Source: Micromonospora chokoriensis
GTDB lineage: Bacteria; Actinomycetota; Actinomycetes; Mycobacteriales; Micromonosporaceae
Reading direction: 5' to 3'
Length of the DNA stretch: 64,000 nucleotides
Assembly: GCF_900091505.1 (NCBI RefSeq)
Contig: NZ_LT607409.1
Coordinates: 2,728,001 to 2,792,000 of the forward strand
Positions 1-7,723 of the stretch are shown here, in pieces. Position 1 is the first letter of the stretch. Each line of letters opens with the position of its first letter. The notes beneath the pieces were generated by a model. It saw only the letters and a program-made list of their open reading frames with translations, had not been told where the DNA came from and ran no database searches. The position numbers and the translations under genes are program-made.

Positions 1-246
1 GTCCGAATCCAGGTCGTTCCGCTGTCTGCCGGTGCGTACGCTGGGCTCGACGGGCCCTTCGTGATCGCCACCGCAGCCACCGGTGAGGACGTCGTCTACC
101 TGGATGGGCAGCGCCACGGGCAGGTGATCGACCGGTCCGAGTATGTGCGGCAGATGGTCGAGGTGTGGGAGTCGATCCGGGGTGAGGCACTATCGCAGCA
201 GCAGTCCCTCGACCTGATCGCGGAGGTGGCGGAGACATGGATCTGA
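1..246 (+). CDS. Scr1-type (DUF5753) regulator, C-terminal fragment at window edge
   Basis: The frame is open from base 1 and stops at 244-246, so only the C-terminal 81 residues lie in the window. The readable part (IQVVPLSAGAYAGLDGPFVI, then VVYLDG and a helical end) matches the end of the DUF5753 domain found in XRE-type regulators of actinobacteria. The complete protein 42567-43454 has the equivalent stretch (LQVIPFTSGAHAGMPGSFVV). The gene overlaps the DUF397 gene that follows by 10 bp. In this family the N-terminal helix-turn-helix binds DNA and the DUF397 protein is the partner; that part lies outside the window. An internal GTG at 61 is not the start. Confidence 0.85.
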   Translation, partial: VRIQVVPLSAGAYAGLDGPFVIATAATGEDVVYLDGQRHGQVIDRSEYVRQMVEVWESIRGEALSQQQSLDLIAEVAETWI

Positions 247-431
247 CCGGCGCCCGGTGGCGCAAGAGCACCCGTAGCAACGGCAGTGGCGGTGCCTGTG
301 TGGAGGTTGCCGACAACCTGTCTGGGCTGGTGGCCGTCCGCGACTCCAAGGACCCGGCCGGGCCGGTGCTCGTCTTCACGCCCGACGCGTGGCGCACGTT
401 CGTCCGGTCCGATCCGGTTCGCTCGGTGTGA
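237..431 (+). CDS. DUF397 domain protein
   Basis: This 64-residue protein has the DUF397 signature: WRKSTRSN near the start, then a CVEVAD block, then VRDSKDP and a hydrophobic end with a WRTFV motif. DUF397 proteins are typically encoded next to Scr1/DUF5753 regulators and are thought to act as their toxin-antitoxin-like partner. Here the start codon lies inside the end of the regulator gene, so translation is probably coupled. A second, complete pair lies at 42364-43454 inside the mobile element. Length is normal for the family. Confidence 0.9.
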   Translation: MDLTGARWRKSTRSNGSGGACVEVADNLSGLVAVRDSKDPAGPVLVFTPDAWRTFVRSDPVRSV

Positions 432-788
432 TCGAGTCCAGGTCGGCGATATAGGGGTGTCCCGGCGCGGCAAGGCCGCCGCGTTGCGTCAGTCCGTTGA
501 TCGACTCGGATTTCCGGGAAAACGGGGCATCCCCCGTGACTGATACCCCGACGTCCTGCAACCCGAGTCGATCAAGGCGGCGGGCGCGTCGACCGAGGCG
601 GCCAGCGCCCAGACCGAGGCGGCCAGCGTGTCGACCGAGGCGGCCAGCGTGTCGACCGAGGCCGGTGCGTCGGTCGAGGCCGGCGAAACCCGGGCGACGC
701 GTCGACTGCGTCGCCGTAGGGTGACCGACGTTGTCGTACCCCGGGGGTAGACAGGTCGTGGTGCCGACGCGGTGGGCGGGGTGGTCGT
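432..788. other. Intergenic region with tandem repeats; possible remnant of a lost gene
   Basis: No convincing complete gene. At 593-660 a unit containing GACCGAGGCGGCCAGCG is repeated about three times and then degenerates. The forward frame 544-750 has no start codon and reads a repetitive STEAASV-type peptide, stops at TAG 748-750, and continues in the same frame to a TGA at 790-792 that overlaps the GTG of the next gene. This could be the decayed 3' end of the missing ABC ATPase gene, but no ATPase motif is visible. No promoter is obvious. Confidence 0.35.
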
Positions 789-1577
789 GTGAGTGTGGCG
801 GGATCGGCGCGGTTCCCGTGGGTGCCGGCGTATTCGGTGTTCGAGCACTACCTGGTCGGTCTGCGGCGCACCTGGCGGGCGGGCGTGTTCTCCTCGTTCC
901 TGTTGCCGGTGCTGACGGTGCTCGGCTTCGGGTTCGGCGTGGGGGCCTACATCGACCAGGGTGTCGGCGGGGTGCCTTACCTCGACTGGCTGGTCCCCGG
1001 GCTGATCGCCTCGACCGCGCTCCAGGTGACAGTCGGTGACTCCACCTGGCCGGTGTTCAGCAACTTCCAGTGGGTCAAGATCTACTTCTCGCAGGCCGCC
1101 TCACCGTTGCGGGTGGGCGACATCCTGGCCGGTCACCTGGCCTTCGTGTTGTTCCGGGTGCTCACCACGATCGCGGCGTTCCTGCTGGTCACCGGGTTGT
1201 TCGGGGCGTTGCGCTCACCGTGGGCCCTGGTCACCCTGCCGGTGGTCGCGTTGCTCGGGCTGGCCGTTGCCGCGCCGACCTTCGCGTACGCGGCGTCGGT
1301 GTCCAGTGACAACTGGCTGGCGATGCTGTTCCGGTTCGCGGTCATTCCCATGGCACTCTTCGCCGGGGTGTTCTTCCCGGTCGAGTCACTGCCCGACGCG
1401 CTGCGGTGGCTGGCGTACGTGACGCCGCTGTGGCATGCCGTCGACCTGTGCCGCGCGGCCACGCTGGGCGTCGCCCCACAGTGGTCGATCGTCGGGCACG
1501 TGCTCTACCTGGGTGCCTGGGCCGCCGCCGGTTGGCTGATGGCGGCACGCGCGTTCCGTCGCAAGCTCGTCGTCTAG
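789..1577 (+). CDS. ABC-2 type transporter permease
   Basis: A 262-residue membrane protein with about six hydrophobic segments and the layout of ABC-2 permeases of the NodJ/DrrB type: a cytoplasmic N-terminus (FEHYLVGLRRTWRA), then a core with GVFFPVESLP and LRWLAYVTPLWHAVDLCR, which resembles the conserved ABC-2 C-terminal signature. Such permeases export drugs, lipids or polysaccharides using a separate ATPase. The GTG start at 789 is supported by the good N-terminus. The second permease begins 11 bp downstream, so the two probably form a heterodimeric pore. Oddly, no ATP-binding subunit lies on either side in this window. Confidence 0.85.
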   Translation: MSVAGSARFPWVPAYSVFEHYLVGLRRTWRAGVFSSFLLPVLTVLGFGFGVGAYIDQGVGGVPYLDWLVPGLIASTALQVTVGDSTWPVFSNFQWVKIYFSQAASPLRVGDILAGHLAFVLFRVLTTIAAFLLVTGLFGALRSPWALVTLPVVALLGLAVAAPTFAYAASVSSDNWLAMLFRFAVIPMALFAGVFFPVESLPDALRWLAYVTPLWHAVDLCRAATLGVAPQWSIVGHVLYLGAWAAAGWLMAARAFRRKLVV

Positions 1578-1588
1578 GGAGGCTTGTC

Positions 1589-2398
1589 GTGGTCACGCTG
1601 ATCCTGCCCCGGCTGGTCGACGTTTCCGCCGCGTCCCGGCGGTCGGCGTCGGTTGTCGAGCGCAACGTCGCGGCGCTGAAGCCGGCCTACTGGCTGCTGT
1701 TGCTCTCCGGCTTCGTGGAGCCGCTGCTCTACCTGCTCTCCATCGGGCTGGGCGTCGGCGCGCTGATCGGCGATCTGCCGCTGCCCGATGGGCGGCTGGT
1801 CCCGTACGCCGCATTCGTGGCCCCGGCGATGCTCGCCTCCTCGGCGATGACCGGGGCGATCTCGGAGACCACATTCAACTTCTTCGGCAAGATGAAGTAC
1901 ATGAAGCTGTACGACGGGATGATCGCTACCCCGGTACGGCCGTTCGAGATCGCCGTGGGCGAGTTGGGTTGGGCGATGCTGCGGGGCAGCGCCTACTCGG
2001 CGGCGTTCCTCGGCGTGATGGTCGCTCTGGACCTGACCAGCGTGACCCGGGCGCTGACCGCCCTCCCGGCGGCGGTGCTCGTCGGATTCGCGTTCGGGGC
2101 GCTCGGCATGGCGGTCTCCACCGTGATGCGCAGCTGGCAGGATTTCGACCTGGTGAACTCCGCCCTGTTCACCCTCTTCCTGTTCTCCGGCACCTTCGTG
2201 CCGGCGCAGGCCTACCCGACGGTGCTGCACTGGCTGGTCGAGGTCACTCCGCTCTACCGCTCGGTTCACCTGATTCGCGGGGTCACACTGGGCAGTGGCG
2301 GGTGGCTCTGGCTGCTCGACGTGCTCTACCTGCTGGTGGTGATGGCGGTCGGCCTGCTGGTGGCCTCGCACCGGATGGGCAGGTTGCTCTACAGGTAG
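1589..2398 (+). CDS. ABC-2 type transporter permease, second subunit
   Basis: This 269-residue protein has six or so membrane segments and the ABC-2 motif block (FLFSGTFVPAQAYP, then LVEVTPLYRSVHLIRG). The frame is open upstream to 1406, overlapping the preceding gene, but GTG 1589 is chosen because GGGAGG sits about six bases before it and the first permease ends at 1577. The KMKYMKLYDGMIATP stretch resembles the cytoplasmic coupling loop of ABC-2 permeases. It probably forms a complex with the 789-1577 product; substrate unknown. Confidence 0.85.
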   Translation: MVTLILPRLVDVSAASRRSASVVERNVAALKPAYWLLLLSGFVEPLLYLLSIGLGVGALIGDLPLPDGRLVPYAAFVAPAMLASSAMTGAISETTFNFFGKMKYMKLYDGMIATPVRPFEIAVGELGWAMLRGSAYSAAFLGVMVALDLTSVTRALTALPAAVLVGFAFGALGMAVSTVMRSWQDFDLVNSALFTLFLFSGTFVPAQAYPTVLHWLVEVTPLYRSVHLIRGVTLGSGGWLWLLDVLYLLVVMAVGLLVASHRMGRLLYR

Positions 2399-2462
2399 GG
2401 GTTATGGGCGACCGTCGACGGGGCATGTCCGGAGGTGACACCGCCGACGATGAGGAGGGGCG

Positions 2463-3491
2463 ATGGCCTCGAACGAGTCTCCCGCCCAGCGGGAGCAGGA
2501 GCGTGCTTCCGCCAGCGCGCCGGTTGGTCCCGACGCGGGCCCGGACAGCCCCACCGACCTGCCGGGCAGTGGGTGGAAGGCGGCCCTGCGTCGGACGATC
2601 AGCGAGTTCCAGGACGACAGCCTGACCGACTGGGCGGCGGCGCTCACCTACTACGGGGTGCTGTCCATCTTCCCCGGTGTGCTGGTGCTGATCTCGCTGC
2701 TCGGTCTGCTCGGTGAGAGCGCCACCGAGGGCGTCAAGGACACCGTCAACCAGGCGGTGCCGAACGACAGCATCCAGAAGATCATCGAGGGCGCGATCGA
2801 CACCGCGGACAAGAACGGTGGCCTCGCCAGCATCGCCGCGATCATCGGTCTGGTGGCGGCGTTCTGGTCCGCCTCCGGCTACGTCGGGGCGTTCATGCGC
2901 GCCTCGAACACGATCTACGACGTGCCGGAGGGGCGGCCGATCTGGAAGACGCTGCCGATCCGGCTCGGCGTGACGGCGGTGATCGGGGTGCTGCTGCTGG
3001 CCAGCGCGGTGATCGTGGTGTTCACCGGTCGCCTGGCCGAGTCGGTCGGCGACGTGATCGGCGTCGGCTCGACGGCGGTCGCGGTGTGGGACATCGCGAA
3101 GTGGCCGGTGCTGCTGGTTCTGGTCAGTCTGATGTTCGCGATCCTCTACTGGGCCTCGCCGAACGCCCGCCACGGTGGTTTCCGCTGGGTCAGCCCCGGC
3201 GGCGTGCTGGCGGTGGTGATCTGGCTGGTGATCTCCGGGTTGTTCGCCTTCTACGTGAGCAACTTCAGTTCGTACGACAAGACGTACGGGACGCTGGCCG
3301 GCGTGATCATCTTTTTGGTCTGGCTCTGGCTCAGCAACATCGCGATCCTGCTGGGCGCCGAGTTCGACGCGGAGTTGGAGCGCGGCCGTGCCATCGCGGC
3401 GGGTCACGCTGCGGACGACGAGCCGTACGTCGAGCTGCGCGACGACCGCAAACTCCGCAAGAAGCGCAACCAGCGGGGTTCGGTCGACTGA
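2463..3491 (+). CDS. YihY/virulence factor BrkB family membrane protein
   Basis: A 342-residue inner-membrane protein. After a polar 45-residue N-terminus comes WAAALTYYGVLSIFPG, the family signature, followed by six hydrophobic segments (about residues 60-82, 120-145, 170-190, 215-235, 248-270 and 280-300). The last leads into NIAILLGAEFDAELERGR, also typical. The C-terminus is charged and cytoplasmic. The molecular function of the family is unsettled; the old annotation as ribonuclease BN is known to be wrong. The start at 2463 follows GAGGAGGGGC. It is transcribed toward a minus-strand gene, with a hairpin between them. Confidence 0.9.
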   Translation: MASNESPAQREQERASASAPVGPDAGPDSPTDLPGSGWKAALRRTISEFQDDSLTDWAAALTYYGVLSIFPGVLVLISLLGLLGESATEGVKDTVNQAVPNDSIQKIIEGAIDTADKNGGLASIAAIIGLVAAFWSASGYVGAFMRASNTIYDVPEGRPIWKTLPIRLGVTAVIGVLLLASAVIVVFTGRLAESVGDVIGVGSTAVAVWDIAKWPVLLVLVSLMFAILYWASPNARHGGFRWVSPGGVLAVVIWLVISGLFAFYVSNFSSYDKTYGTLAGVIIFLVWLWLSNIAILLGAEFDAELERGRAIAAGHAADDEPYVELRDDRKLRKKRNQRGSVD

Positions 3492-3497
3492 GCCGAC

Positions 3498-3545
3498 GCG
3501 TCAGTGGCTACCAGGCCCGTTCTGGACCCGGTAGCCACTGGACGC
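3498..3545. terminator. Hairpin terminator between convergent genes
   Basis: CAGTGGCTACC at 3502-3512 pairs perfectly with GGTAGCCACTG at 3530-3540, and the stem extends to 3498 and 3545 with one bulged G. The loop is 17 nt. It begins seven bases after the stop of the YihY gene and lies between convergent genes. There is no U-tract, which is usual for actinobacterial terminators. Confidence 0.7.
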
Positions 3546-3566
3546 GCGCAATTGTGGAACCGATTG

Positions 3567-4040
3567 TCAGCTGCAGGCTGAGGTGAGGCACCAGCCGTTG
3601 AGCGTGACTACCTGCAGGTCGTTCACCTTGTGCCAGCCCGGGTAATATTTGTTACCCACGCTGTCGTAGTAAATGTATCCGCTGGGCACCTGGAAACCGT
3701 CAGTGTCCCGGAAGTCGTAGTAATACCTCGAATCGGAGGCGCTGCCCTGACCGGCCGGCAACCACATGGTCTTGCTGTTGGTCGGCCAGTTGCCCGAAAG
3801 CTTCACGGATCGGCCCAGCCGGTTCTTCACCTCACCGCAGAAGATGCCGGCCGTGCAGTTGCCGAGCGGGACGAAGTCCGAGCCAGCGGGGTTGGAGGCG
3901 GCCTGCTGGACAGGTGCGGCGACCGTTGCCGCGACGGCAGAGCCCGTCGAAGCTGGTGCCGCCTGAGCCGCCGATGGCACCAGGAAAGCGAAGAAGGTTG
4001 CTGCGGACACGGCCGCGACAAATCGCGTCGGTCGATTCAT
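3567..4040 (-). CDS. Small secreted protein of unknown function
   Basis: 157 residues. A Sec signal peptide covers about residues 1-28 (basic MNRPTR, hydrophobic core, cleavage near AQA-AP). An Ala/Val-rich linker follows, then a compact domain of about 105 residues with four cysteines (NCTAGIFC and a C-terminal WCLTSAC) and many aromatic residues (YYYDF, YIYYD, YYPGWH). Two disulfides are likely. The tyrosine-rich small secreted fold recalls peptidase-inhibitor-like exoproteins of actinomycetes, but no family can be assigned. It is monocistronic with a long upstream region. No catalytic motif is visible. Confidence 0.7.
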   Translation of the reverse strand: MNRPTRFVAAVSAATFFAFLVPSAAQAAPASTGSAVAATVAAPVQQAASNPAGSDFVPLGNCTAGIFCGEVKNRLGRSVKLSGNWPTNSKTMWLPAGQGSASDSRYYYDFRDTDGFQVPSGYIYYDSVGNKYYPGWHKVNDLQVVTLNGWCLTSACS

Positions 4041-4471
4041 TGGGGTCCTTCCCGTCGGGGTTTTCGGGCACGACAGAACGGCGTTTCATCGAGATTGGAG
4101 AATTGCGGTGCGCGATTCGACCCCGTGGCTGTCGATGTCTGAGGACGCTATCGGTGACGTAGACGACTGTCAACGTCCTTTGCAATTGTTGTGGTGCTGG
4201 ACACGGGCTGTTCAGCAGGCCCTCCGCGGGCGTATTCGCTGCTTGGGCAGGGTTTGGCGCCGACGCCGCGAGACCGCCCGGCACCGAGGGGATTCCGCCC
4301 GAGCTGACCTCGTCGGATTCGCCCAACCCACGCTGGGTGCGGCGCTCACCCTGCCCGTACCCGTGCTCGCGCCTGCGCCGTCCGCGCGCTCGCGTCGTGC
4401 CCTGCCCGCGCCCGCGCCCGTCCGCGTGCCCGCGCCCGCGCTGGCCCTGCCCACGCCGACCGCTCGTCCTC

Positions 4472-4548
4472 AAGATCCGGGCAGTATCGGGGATGTTGCT
4501 GCCTACCTGCGCGTGGAGGCAGCACTTTTCCGATACTGCGCGGATCTT
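4472..4548. repeat. Long imperfect inverted repeat (77 nt hairpin)
   Basis: The outer arms 4472-4490 and 4530-4548 (19 nt each, AAGATCCG at the left end and CGGATCTT at the right) pair with one mismatch. Nested inside, TGCTGCCT 4497-4504 pairs with AGGCAGCA 4517-4524. It is intergenic and not beside a stop codon, so it looks more like a dispersed REP/MITE-type element than a terminator. Confidence 0.6.
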
Positions 4549-4819
4549 CCCGCGGATTTCGCGCTCTCCGGTGGGTCCGGCGCTCAAGATCGTGCAAGAT
4601 CCCGGATGTAGTGGTCTCCCGGCGCGTCGACACCCCTGCTTCCAGGATGTTGCGCGGGGCACGGGGCACGGGGCGCGAGGGTGATGCGCAGCTCCGCCGG
4701 GCGGGCAGCGGGCGGGCGGGAAGCACCTCCGCAAGGCGCAACCAAAACTTCTGTCCGTTTGAGCAAAAGTTAGCGTCGGAACAGCCGAAGCTCTGGACAG
4801 CTGATGCGAGCGCTCCTAC

Positions 4820-4832
4820 TGTGTCGGACACA
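4820..4832. promoter_or_regulatory. Palindrome upstream of the ROK gene; possible operator
   Basis: TGTGTC-G-GACACA is a perfect 13-bp palindrome ending 28 bp before the ATG of the ROK regulator. Position and symmetry suit an autoregulatory operator; this is inferred. Confidence 0.4.
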
Positions 4833-4860
4833 ACACATCGGCATTGCGTCGATGTGAACG

Positions 4861-6063
4861 ATGCCAATGCAGAGGCGGCTCTCGGTGCGAACGGTCGATC
4901 CCCTTCACGTGCGACTGTTGCGGTTGCTCCGCGACGAGGGCGCCGTGTCGCGGGCCGAACTGGGCGACCAGCTCCAGATGCCGCGACCTCGCATGCTGGC
5001 CGAGCTCGATCGTCTGGTAGCCCTGGGTTACGTCGCCGAGGCGGGGCTCGCCGCCTCCCGGGGTGGGCGTCGCTCGACGCTGGTCGAGCTGAACCCGAAG
5101 CTGCGCTTCGCCGCCGTCGACCTCGGTGCCAGCTCGATGGACATCGAGGTGGTCAACGGCCGGCTCGAACCGGTGGCCCACTACGGCGAGGCCGCCGACA
5201 TCCGTAACGGTCCGAAGGTGACCCTGCAACGGGTCAACGAGCTGTTGCACAAGGCCCGGGTCGACGGGGCGTACGAGCGGCTGGACGCGGTAGGTATCGG
5301 GGTGCCCGGCCCGGTCAGCTTCCGGGACGGCGTCCCGGTCTCGCCGCCGATCATGCCGGGCTGGGACCGGTACCCGGTGCGTGAGCTGCTCAGCCGGGAG
5401 CACGGCTGCCCGGCGGTGGTCGACAACGACGTCAACATCATGGCGATCGGTGAGCGGCACGGTGGGGTCGCCCACTCGGTGGACGACTTCCTCTTCGTGA
5501 AGATCGGCACCGGCATCGGGTGCGGCATCTACCTCACCGGCGAGGTCTACCGGGGCACCGACGGCTGCGCCGGCGACATCGGCCACATCCAGGTCGACTC
5601 GCACGGTCCGATGTGTTCGTGCGGCAACATCGGCTGCCTGGAAGCGCTGTTCAGCGGTGCCGCGTTGGCCAAGGACGCCACCGCCGCGGCCCGCAGTGGG
5701 GCGTCGCCGGCGCTGGCCGAGCGGATGTCCCTGCGCGGTGTGGTGACCGCCCTCGACGTCGCCGAGGGTGCCGTCGAGGGGGACGTGACCTGTATCCAGC
5801 TGATCCGTGACGGCGGACGGCGGGTCGGCGGCGTGCTCGCCGGCCTGGTCAGCTTCACCAACCCGTCGATGATCGTGATCGGCGGCGGGCTCGCCCAGCT
5901 CGGGCACATCCTGCTCGCCGAGATCCGCAGCGTGGTCTACCGCCGTTCGTTGCCGTTGGCAACCGGCAACCTGCCCGTCGTGCTGTCCGAGCTCGGTGGC
6001 CGAGCCGGCGTCGCCGGAGCGGCAGTGCTGGCCAGCGACGTCGCCTTCGCGGAAGCCGCATGA
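4861..6063 (+). CDS. ROK family transcriptional regulator
   Basis: 400 residues. An N-terminal winged-helix domain of about 75 residues (LLRLLRDEGAVSRAELGDQLQM... LVALGYVAEAG) precedes a ROK sugar-kinase-like domain. ROK marks include the phosphate-1-like AAVDLGASSMDIEV, VDNDVNIMAIGE, the GTGIGCGIYLTGEVYRG loop, the GHIQVD histidine and the zinc cluster CSCGNIGCLE (C-x-C-x4-C). Such proteins repress or activate sugar uptake operons in response to a bound sugar or sugar phosphate. It lies 37 bp upstream of the sugar ABC transporter and is probably its local regulator. No strong ribosome-binding site precedes ATG 4861, so a leaderless start is possible. Confidence 0.9.
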   Translation: MPMQRRLSVRTVDPLHVRLLRLLRDEGAVSRAELGDQLQMPRPRMLAELDRLVALGYVAEAGLAASRGGRRSTLVELNPKLRFAAVDLGASSMDIEVVNGRLEPVAHYGEAADIRNGPKVTLQRVNELLHKARVDGAYERLDAVGIGVPGPVSFRDGVPVSPPIMPGWDRYPVRELLSREHGCPAVVDNDVNIMAIGERHGGVAHSVDDFLFVKIGTGIGCGIYLTGEVYRGTDGCAGDIGHIQVDSHGPMCSCGNIGCLEALFSGAALAKDATAAARSGASPALAERMSLRGVVTALDVAEGAVEGDVTCIQLIRDGGRRVGGVLAGLVSFTNPSMIVIGGGLAQLGHILLAEIRSVVYRRSLPLATGNLPVVLSELGGRAGVAGAAVLASDVAFAEAA

Positions 6064-6100
6064 AGTTGACCGAGATCCTGTCGTGAGCGAGGAGGAGACT

Positions 6101-7723
6101 GTGGCTCTGCCCGAGGATGACCCCGCCACCGCGTCGGCCGAGGCCGTCGCAGCCGCCACCGCGTCGGCCGAGGCACCGCTGGTCGAGGCTCCCGCCGACA
6201 CCGTCGCGGGCGAGGTGGTCCTGCGCCTCACCGATCTGGTCAAGACCTTCCCCGGCGTACGCGCACTGGACGGCGTGCAGCTGGAGGTACGTGCCGGCGA
6301 GGTGCACTGCCTGCTCGGGCAGAACGGCGCGGGCAAGTCCACCCTGATCAAGGTGCTCGCCGGTGTGCACCAACCGGATTCGGGGCAGGTGGAGTGGCGC
6401 GGGGAACCGGCGACGTTCGCCAACCCGCAGGCCGCCATGAAGGCCGGCATCGCCACCATCTACCAGGAGCTCGACCTCGTCGAGGACCTGTCGGTGGCGG
6501 AGAACGCCTTCCTCGGCCACGAGTACCGCAACTTCGGGTTCGTCCAGCGCGGCCGGATGGCCCGACACACCCGGCAGATCCTCGGCCGGCTCGGTCACGC
6601 CGAGATCCCGCCGGGACGGATGGTCCGGTCGCTGCCGGCGGCGGGCAAGCAGATCGTCAGCATGGCCCGGGCGCTGTCGCACGAGGCCCGACTGATCATC
6701 ATGGACGAGCCGAGCGCGGTGCTGGCCCACGACGAGGTCGGCAACCTGTTCCGGATCATCCGGGAGCTGACCGCGCAGGGCATCGCCGTCATCTACATCT
6801 CGCACCGGCTCGAGGAGATCCGCGAGATCGGCGACCGGGTCACCGTACTCAAGGACGGTCGGACCACGGCGGCGAACCTGCCGGCGCGCGACACCCCGAC
6901 CCGCGACCTGGTCAGCCGGATGACCGGCCGGACCATCGAGTACGTCTTCCCGGACCGGCCGACCGACGACACCGCGGGCGACGACCTGCTCCAGGTGGAG
7001 GGGTTGACCCGCACCGGTGAGTTCGCCGACGTCTCGCTGAACGTGCGGGCCGGGGAGATCGTCGGCATCGCGGGGCTGGTCGGCTCCGGTCGCTCCGAGT
7101 TGCTGGAGACGATCTACGGTGCCCGCCTCCCGGATGCCGGTCAGGTCCGGATGAACGGGAAGGCGCTGCGTCCCGGCGTCGGCTCGGCGGTCCGGGCCGG
7201 CATGGGGATGGCCCCGGAGGAACGCAAGAGCCAGGCGTTGCTGCTCGGTGAACCGATCTACCGCAACGTCACGCTGGCGACCTTCGGCCGGTACGCGCGG
7301 CTCGGCTTCACCGATGCCGCCAAGGAACGCGCCGAGGCGGACCGGATCGCGGAGACCCTGGAGCTGCGGCCCCGGGACGTCGACCGGCCGGTACGCACGC
7401 TGTCCGGCGGCAACCAGCAGAAGGTGGTGGTCGGGCGGTGGTTGCTCGGCGGCACCAAGCTGTTGCTGCTCGACGAGCCCACCCGGGGCGTGGACGTGGG
7501 CGCCCGGGCTGAGCTCTACCAGGTCATCCGGTCGTTGGCCGCGCAGGGCGTCGGGGTGTTGCTGGTCTCCAGCGAGGTGCCCGAGGTGCTGGGCCTGGCC
7601 GACCGGGTGCTGGTGATGCGGGAAGGGCGTGTCGTCCGCGAAGCCGCGGCCGGCGAACTCGACGAGAACACTGTGCTTGACCTCGTGATGGCGGGGTCCT
7701 TGATGGAAGGCGCACCGGCATGA
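6101..7723 (+). CDS. Sugar ABC transporter ATP-binding protein (CUT2 family, RbsA/XylG-like)
   Basis: About 540 residues with two fused ABC domains. The first has Walker A GQNGAGKST, a degenerate signature (RSLPAAGKQ) and Walker B LIIMDEPSAVL. The second has a degenerate P-loop (GLVGSGRSELLE), a full signature LSGGNQQK and LLLLDEPTRGVD. That asymmetry is typical of RbsA/MglA proteins. The frame is open upstream into the ROK gene; GTG 6101 is chosen because GGAGG lies five bases before it (GTG 6083 is the alternative). The N-terminal 40 residues carry an Ala/Glu-rich repeat (ATASAEA twice), unusual for the family. It overlaps the permease by 4 bp. Confidence 0.93.
   Translation: MALPEDDPATASAEAVAAATASAEAPLVEAPADTVAGEVVLRLTDLVKTFPGVRALDGVQLEVRAGEVHCLLGQNGAGKSTLIKVLAGVHQPDSGQVEWRGEPATFANPQAAMKAGIATIYQELDLVEDLSVAENAFLGHEYRNFGFVQRGRMARHTRQILGRLGHAEIPPGRMVRSLPAAGKQIVSMARALSHEARLIIMDEPSAVLAHDEVGNLFRIIRELTAQGIAVIYISHRLEEIREIGDRVTVLKDGRTTAANLPARDTPTRDLVSRMTGRTIEYVFPDRPTDDTAGDDLLQVEGLTRTGEFADVSLNVRAGEIVGIAGLVGSGRSELLETIYGARLPDAGQVRMNGKALRPGVGSAVRAGMGMAPEERKSQALLLGEPIYRNVTLATFGRYARLGFTDAAKERAEADRIAETLELRPRDVDRPVRTLSGGNQQKVVVGRWLLGGTKLLLLDEPTRGVDVGARAELYQVIRSLAAQGVGVLLVSSEVPEVLGLADRVLVMREGRVVREAAAGELDENTVLDLVMAGSLMEGAPA

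Larger units (their letters stand above)
4041..4860. other. Long divergent intergenic region
   Basis: It separates the secreted protein (minus strand) from the ROK regulator (plus strand). It contains a low-complexity C/G-rich tract at about 4340-4450 made of short CGCCCG-type repeats, the long inverted repeat at 4472-4548, a related AAGATC-containing stretch near 4587-4610, and a palindrome close to the ROK start. Several frames are open here only because of base composition; no gene is supported. Confidence 0.6.

Noticed and set aside
593..668. Repeats that could suggest a CRISPR array
   Set aside because: The units are contiguous, GC-rich and without spacers. No CRISPR array or cas gene is seen anywhere in the window.
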